DNA from: Pseudahrensia aquimaris
GTDB taxonomy: Bacteria; Pseudomonadota; Alphaproteobacteria; Rhizobiales; Rhizobiaceae
Reading direction: 5' to 3'
Assembly (NCBI RefSeq): GCF_042676045.1
Contig: NZ_JBHTJV010000003.1
Coordinates: forward strand, 620,001 to 684,000
Length of the DNA: 64,000 nt
Positions 61,463 to 64,000 of this stretch are shown here, piece by piece (within the stretch, counting starts at the first letter, position 1; each line of letters opens with the position of its first letter). A model generated the notes under the pieces. It saw nothing but the letters and a program-made list of their open reading frames with translations. It did not search any database and was not told the DNA's origin. The translations under genes and the position numbers were made by a program.

Positions 61463-62482
61463 ATGACTGTGAAAGTTGCCATTAACGGTTTTGGTCGCAT
61501 TGGCCGCAACGTCTTGCGCGCCATCGCCGAATCCGGTCGCACGGATATCGAGGTTGTTGCGATCAACGATTTGGGCCCGGTGGAAACCAACGCTCACCTG
61601 CTGCGCTATGACAGCGTGCACAAGCCTTTTCCTGGTGAGATCAAAATCAAGCGCAATACTATGACGGTGACGTCGGGCGACTGGTCTTCCGGTCCCATAA
61701 TGGTCACAGCAGAGCGCGATCCCAAGGCACTGCCTTGGCAGGATGTCGATATCGCGCTGGAGTGTACAGGTATTTTCACCGCCCGTGATAAAGCAAGCCT
61801 GCTTTTGGAAAATGGCTCCAGCCGCGTGCTGATTTCCGCTCCCGGCAAAGGGGCAGATCGCACAGTCGTTTATGGGGTCAACCACCGCGAATTGCGCAAG
61901 AAAGACATCATCGTATCCAATGCTTCTTGCACCACCAATTGCCTCGCCCCCGTCGCGAAAGTGCTGAACGACACGTTCAAGATCACCAAAGGCAACATGA
62001 CCACGATCCATGCCTATACTGGCGATCAACCAACGCTGGACCGCCACCACAAAGACTTGTACCGCGCCCGCGCTGCCGCGTTGTCGATGATCCCAACGAC
62101 AACAGGCGCCGCCGCTGCGGTTGGCTTGGTGTTGCCAGAGCTAAAGGGCAAACTGAACGGCTCTGCCATCCGCGTGCCGACCCCCAATGTTTCTTGCGTC
62201 GATCTGCATTTCGTTGCTGGCCGAAAGTGCAGTGAAGAAGAAGTGAATGCCGCGCTGAAAAAGGCTGCCAAGGCCGGTCCGCTGAAAGGCGTGCTGGGCT
62301 ATAGTGAGGAGCCGCTGGTTTCGATCGACTTCAACCACAACCCTCACTCGTCAGTCTTTGCAGCAGCCCAAACGCGGGTGACAGGCGGTAATCTAGTGCG
62401 CGTTCTGGCTTGGTATGACAACGAATGGGGCTTCTCAAACCGCATGGCCGACACCGCTGTCGCTATGGGCAAGCTCATCTAA
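61463..62482 (+). CDS. gap: Glyceraldehyde-3-phosphate dehydrogenase
   Basis: A 339-residue GAPDH. The NAD site is INGFGRIGRNVLRA, the catalytic Cys is in SNASCTTNCLAP, the general-base His is in HAYTGDQ, and WYDNEWGFSNRM is at the end. It catalyses the phosphorylating oxidation of glyceraldehyde-3-phosphate in the cytosol, or the reverse in gluconeogenesis. The ATG is preceded by a weak GGAG. No pgk or tkt follows, and a terminator closes the unit, so it is monocistronic here. Confidence 0.97.
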   Translation: MTVKVAINGFGRIGRNVLRAIAESGRTDIEVVAINDLGPVETNAHLLRYDSVHKPFPGEIKIKRNTMTVTSGDWSSGPIMVTAERDPKALPWQDVDIALECTGIFTARDKASLLLENGSSRVLISAPGKGADRTVVYGVNHRELRKKDIIVSNASCTTNCLAPVAKVLNDTFKITKGNMTTIHAYTGDQPTLDRHHKDLYRARAAALSMIPTTTGAAAAVGLVLPELKGKLNGSAIRVPTPNVSCVDLHFVAGRKCSEEEVNAALKKAAKAGPLKGVLGYSEEPLVSIDFNHNPHSSVFAAAQTRVTGGNLVRVLAWYDNEWGFSNRMADTAVAMGKLI

Positions 62483-62506
62483 AGACACATATCTGAACTT
62501 TACAGA

Positions 62507-62540
62507 AGGCGCTGTCGCACCATGCGATAGCGCCTTTTTG
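62507..62540 (+). terminator. Rho-independent terminator after gap
   Basis: AAGGCGCT-GTCGC at 62506-62518 pairs with GCGAT-AGCGCCTT near 62524-62536, with one G-T pair, followed by TTTTGC. It lies 25 bases after the gap stop. Confidence 0.85.
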
Positions 62541-62576
62541 CATCTAGCCTGTGGGCAACGGCCAGAACTTTTCCAC

Positions 62577-62603
62577 TGTCACATAAGTGTCATGTAGGTG
62601 TCA
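62577..62603 (+). promoter_or_regulatory. Pho box: three TGTCA half-sites, 11-bp period
   Basis: TGTCA occurs at 62577-62581, 62588-62592 and 62599-62603, exactly 11 bases apart, as expected for tandem PhoB binding in alphaproteobacteria. It lies about 94 bases before the pstS start, so pst expression should rise under phosphate limitation. Confidence 0.8.
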
Positions 62604-62696
62604 CAAAAGCGTAGAAACGGAAGGGCTAAGGAATTTACGTGGTCGTGGAAACGCGGCCCTGAGATTCGAAACAGTCAAACAAGGAAGGCTCTCTTC

Positions 62697-63731
62697 ATGA
62701 CTGGCAAAGTAACAACTCTTCTCGCCGCCAGCGCACTGGCAATGTCCGCATTCGCAACTGGCGCAATGGCTCGCGACCAAATTCAAATCGTCGGTTCGTC
62801 CACTGTGTTCCCTTTCTCCACGGCAGTTGCCGAAAAATTCGGCCAATCCAGCAACTTCAAAACACCAGTTGTTGAGTCTACCGGTTCCGGCGGCGGCATG
62901 AAGCTGTTTTGCACGGGCGTTGGTGTGAACACTCCCGATATTACAAACTCTTCTCGGCGCATTAAAGAAGGTGAGTTCAACTCTTGCCTTGAAAACGGTG
63001 TGACACCAGTTGAGGTAAAGGTTGGTTTTGACGGCATCGTACTTGGTTCGGCCAAATCAGGGATTTCGCTCAACCTCACTCCCGAAATGATCTTCCGCGC
63101 TTTGGCGAAGCAAATTCCGGTTGACGGCAAATTGGTCGCTAATCCGAATATGAACTGGGCAGACGTTGACCCATCGCTCCCGAACGTGAAAATCGAAGTG
63201 CTCGGCCCCCCGCCAACCTCGGGAACACGCGACGCTTTCGTCGAACTGGCAATGGAAGCTGGCGCTGAAAAAGTAGCTATGCTGGCCAATTTGAAAAAAG
63301 ACGATTCAAACGCTTTCAAAAAGATCGCCCATGCAATCCGTGAAGACGGTGCATTTGTCGAAGCAGGTGAAAACGACAATCTGATTGTGCAGAAGTTAGA
63401 AGCCAACCCAAACGCTGTGGGCATTTTTGGCTTTTCGTTCCTCGATCAAAACTCCGACAAACTTAAAGGCGCAACCGTGAACGGCGCTGAACCGGAATTT
63501 GAGAAAATTGCCGACGGCGATTATCCGATTTCCCGCTCGCTCTATTTCTACGTCAAGAAAGAGCATGTCGGCGTCATTCCGGGCATTGCAGAATTTGTTG
63601 CCGAGTTCACCGATGAAGGCACTTGGGGCGAAGATGGCTATTTGGCAGACAAAGGTTTGATACCGCTGCCAGACGCTGACCGCGCCGCAGTTGCTGCAAA
63701 CGCTAAAGAATTGAAGCCGATGTCCATGTAA
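62697..63731 (+). CDS. pstS: Phosphate ABC transporter substrate-binding protein
   Basis: A 344-residue periplasmic binding protein. The signal peptide ends near AMARDQ. The mature protein starts QIQIVGSSTVFPFS and contains ESTGSGGGMKLFC and PPTSGTRDAFVE, the phosphate-binding loops of the PstS-like group. ATG 62697 has GGAAGG upstream; the frame extends to 62598 but that would put extra charged residues before the signal. A triple PhoB box lies upstream and pstC follows. A terminator-like hairpin after the stop suggests that most transcripts end there, giving more PstS than membrane subunits. Confidence 0.92.
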   Translation: MTGKVTTLLAASALAMSAFATGAMARDQIQIVGSSTVFPFSTAVAEKFGQSSNFKTPVVESTGSGGGMKLFCTGVGVNTPDITNSSRRIKEGEFNSCLENGVTPVEVKVGFDGIVLGSAKSGISLNLTPEMIFRALAKQIPVDGKLVANPNMNWADVDPSLPNVKIEVLGPPPTSGTRDAFVELAMEAGAEKVAMLANLKKDDSNAFKKIAHAIREDGAFVEAGENDNLIVQKLEANPNAVGIFGFSFLDQNSDKLKGATVNGAEPEFEKIADGDYPISRSLYFYVKKEHVGVIPGIAEFVAEFTDEGTWGEDGYLADKGLIPLPDADRAAVAANAKELKPMSM

Positions 63732-63752
63732 GGACAGCGGTTTCATAAAATT

Positions 63753-63790
63753 CCGGTCTGACAGCGCACGTTGTCGGACCGGCTTTTTCC
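63753..63790 (+). terminator. Terminator-like hairpin after pstS
   Basis: CCGGTCTGACA (63753-63763) pairs with TGTCGGACCGG (63772-63782), one G-T pair, loop of 8, followed by CTTTTTCC. It lies between pstS and pstC. Confidence 0.75.
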
Positions 63791-63825
63791 CAAACCGACG
63801 CATGGCCTCGGTTTGGGAAAAAGCC
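63781..63825. repeat. 18-bp perfect inverted repeat between pstS and pstC
   Basis: The left arm at 63781-63798 is the exact reverse complement of the right arm at 63808-63825, with a 9-base loop. The left arm begins in the last two bases of the preceding hairpin and contains its T-tract. The ATG at 63802 lies in the loop and is not taken as a gene start. Confidence 0.8.
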
Positions 63826-63894
63826 AAAGCATTGGCTGAGACCGAATATTTTTGCGTGCCGCACATGGTGGGCAAACCGTTGCAGGCATATTTT

Positions 63895-64000
63895 ATGATT
63901 TTTCTCGCTTTGACATTGGTCGTGCTGGCCGCCTTTGCTTGGCTAATAGGCCAGAAGCGTGCTTCCGTCGTTGCAGCTGGCGCAGAAAACACCAGACTGC
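63895..64000 (+). CDS. pstC: Phosphate ABC transporter permease PstC (5' part, runs off window)
   Basis: The last 35 codons in the window start at ATG 63895 (MIFLALTLVVLAAFAWLIGQ). They encode one hydrophobic helix and then a basic, Ala-rich loop ending N-T-R-L, as in the N-terminus of rhizobial PstC proteins. An in-frame ATG at 63802 would add residues that lie in a long inverted repeat and are not family-like. The call rests on position after pstS and this N-terminal pattern. The permease domain is outside the window. Confidence 0.65.
   Translation, partial: MIFLALTLVVLAAFAWLIGQKRASVVAAGAENTRL

Noticed and set aside
63802..64000. ATG 63802 as the pstC start
   Set aside because: The codons up to about 63825 form one arm and the loop of a perfect 18-bp inverted repeat, and the extra residues are unlike PstC N-termini; ATG 63895 fits better.
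1..64000. tRNA, rRNA, insertion sequences, prophage genes
   Set aside because: No cloverleaf-like sequence, transposase motif, phage structural gene or integrase was recognised by reading; a dedicated tRNA scan was not possible.

Overview
The window looks like one continuous chromosome segment of an alphaproteobacterium. The protein style, a roseobacter/rhizobial-type taurine transporter, several TRAP and TTT uptake systems, a urease operon and a PhoB-controlled pst operon point to a heterotrophic, probably marine member of the Hyphomicrobiales or Rhodobacterales. No rRNA, tRNA, insertion sequence, phage or CRISPR array was recognised. Genes are tightly packed, with many 4-bp start/stop overlaps and convergent genes that share or overlap their stop codons.

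Layout. 1-6885 (minus): the N-terminal 2295 codons of a giant LEPR-XLL/DUF4347 repeat adhesin that runs off the window, followed by a decayed FAD oxidoreductase remnant. 7694-10865: tauABC. 11861-18324: urease operon ureDAB-(lprI-like)-(plsC-like)-ureC-(ABM monooxygenase)-ureEFG. 18331-24714 (minus): glutamine amidotransferase, glutamine synthetase-like ligase, cytochrome P450 and a complete TctCBA transporter, then a thiolase. 26273-28264: membrane pyrophosphatase of the K+-dependent type. 28385-35477: orphan ABC ATPase, rpe, two class V PLP enzymes, a MarR regulator, an unknown protein and an MFS carrier. 35474-46007: a catabolic cluster (NicX-like ring-cleaving dioxygenase, alpha/beta hydrolase, acyl-CoA dehydrogenase, acyl-CoA ligase, Gfo/Idh dehydrogenase) flanked by two TRAP transporters, followed by another acyl-CoA synthetase. 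48126-57480: an unusual island, described below. 57793-64000: gloA, gloB, a ManC-AGE fusion, gap, and pstS-pstC behind a triple PhoB box.

The most unusual part is 48126-57480. It holds a 1224-residue protein that joins a helical N-terminal region, a DyP-type heme peroxidase and a cytochrome P450 whose I-helix lacks the oxygen-activating acid-alcohol pair. Directly upstream in the same operon are a small protein that may share the DyP/chlorite-dismutase ferredoxin-like fold and, further up, a subtilisin-fold protein that has lost all three catalytic residues. A CRP-type regulator is divergent to this operon. Convergent to it is a class III cyclase-AAA-TPR protein whose cyclase domain lacks the transition-state Asn and Arg. 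TGTGA-N6-xCACA palindromes lie on both sides of the crp-like gene, and a weaker copy lies upstream of the cyclase-like gene. I propose a CRP-controlled bifunctional heme oxygenase system, perhaps making oxidised lipid or other small-molecule products. The domain calls rest on visible motifs; the function is inference.

Starts were chosen from visible ribosome-binding sites and family N-termini. No database search was possible, so substrate assignments for transporters and catabolic enzymes are tentative.
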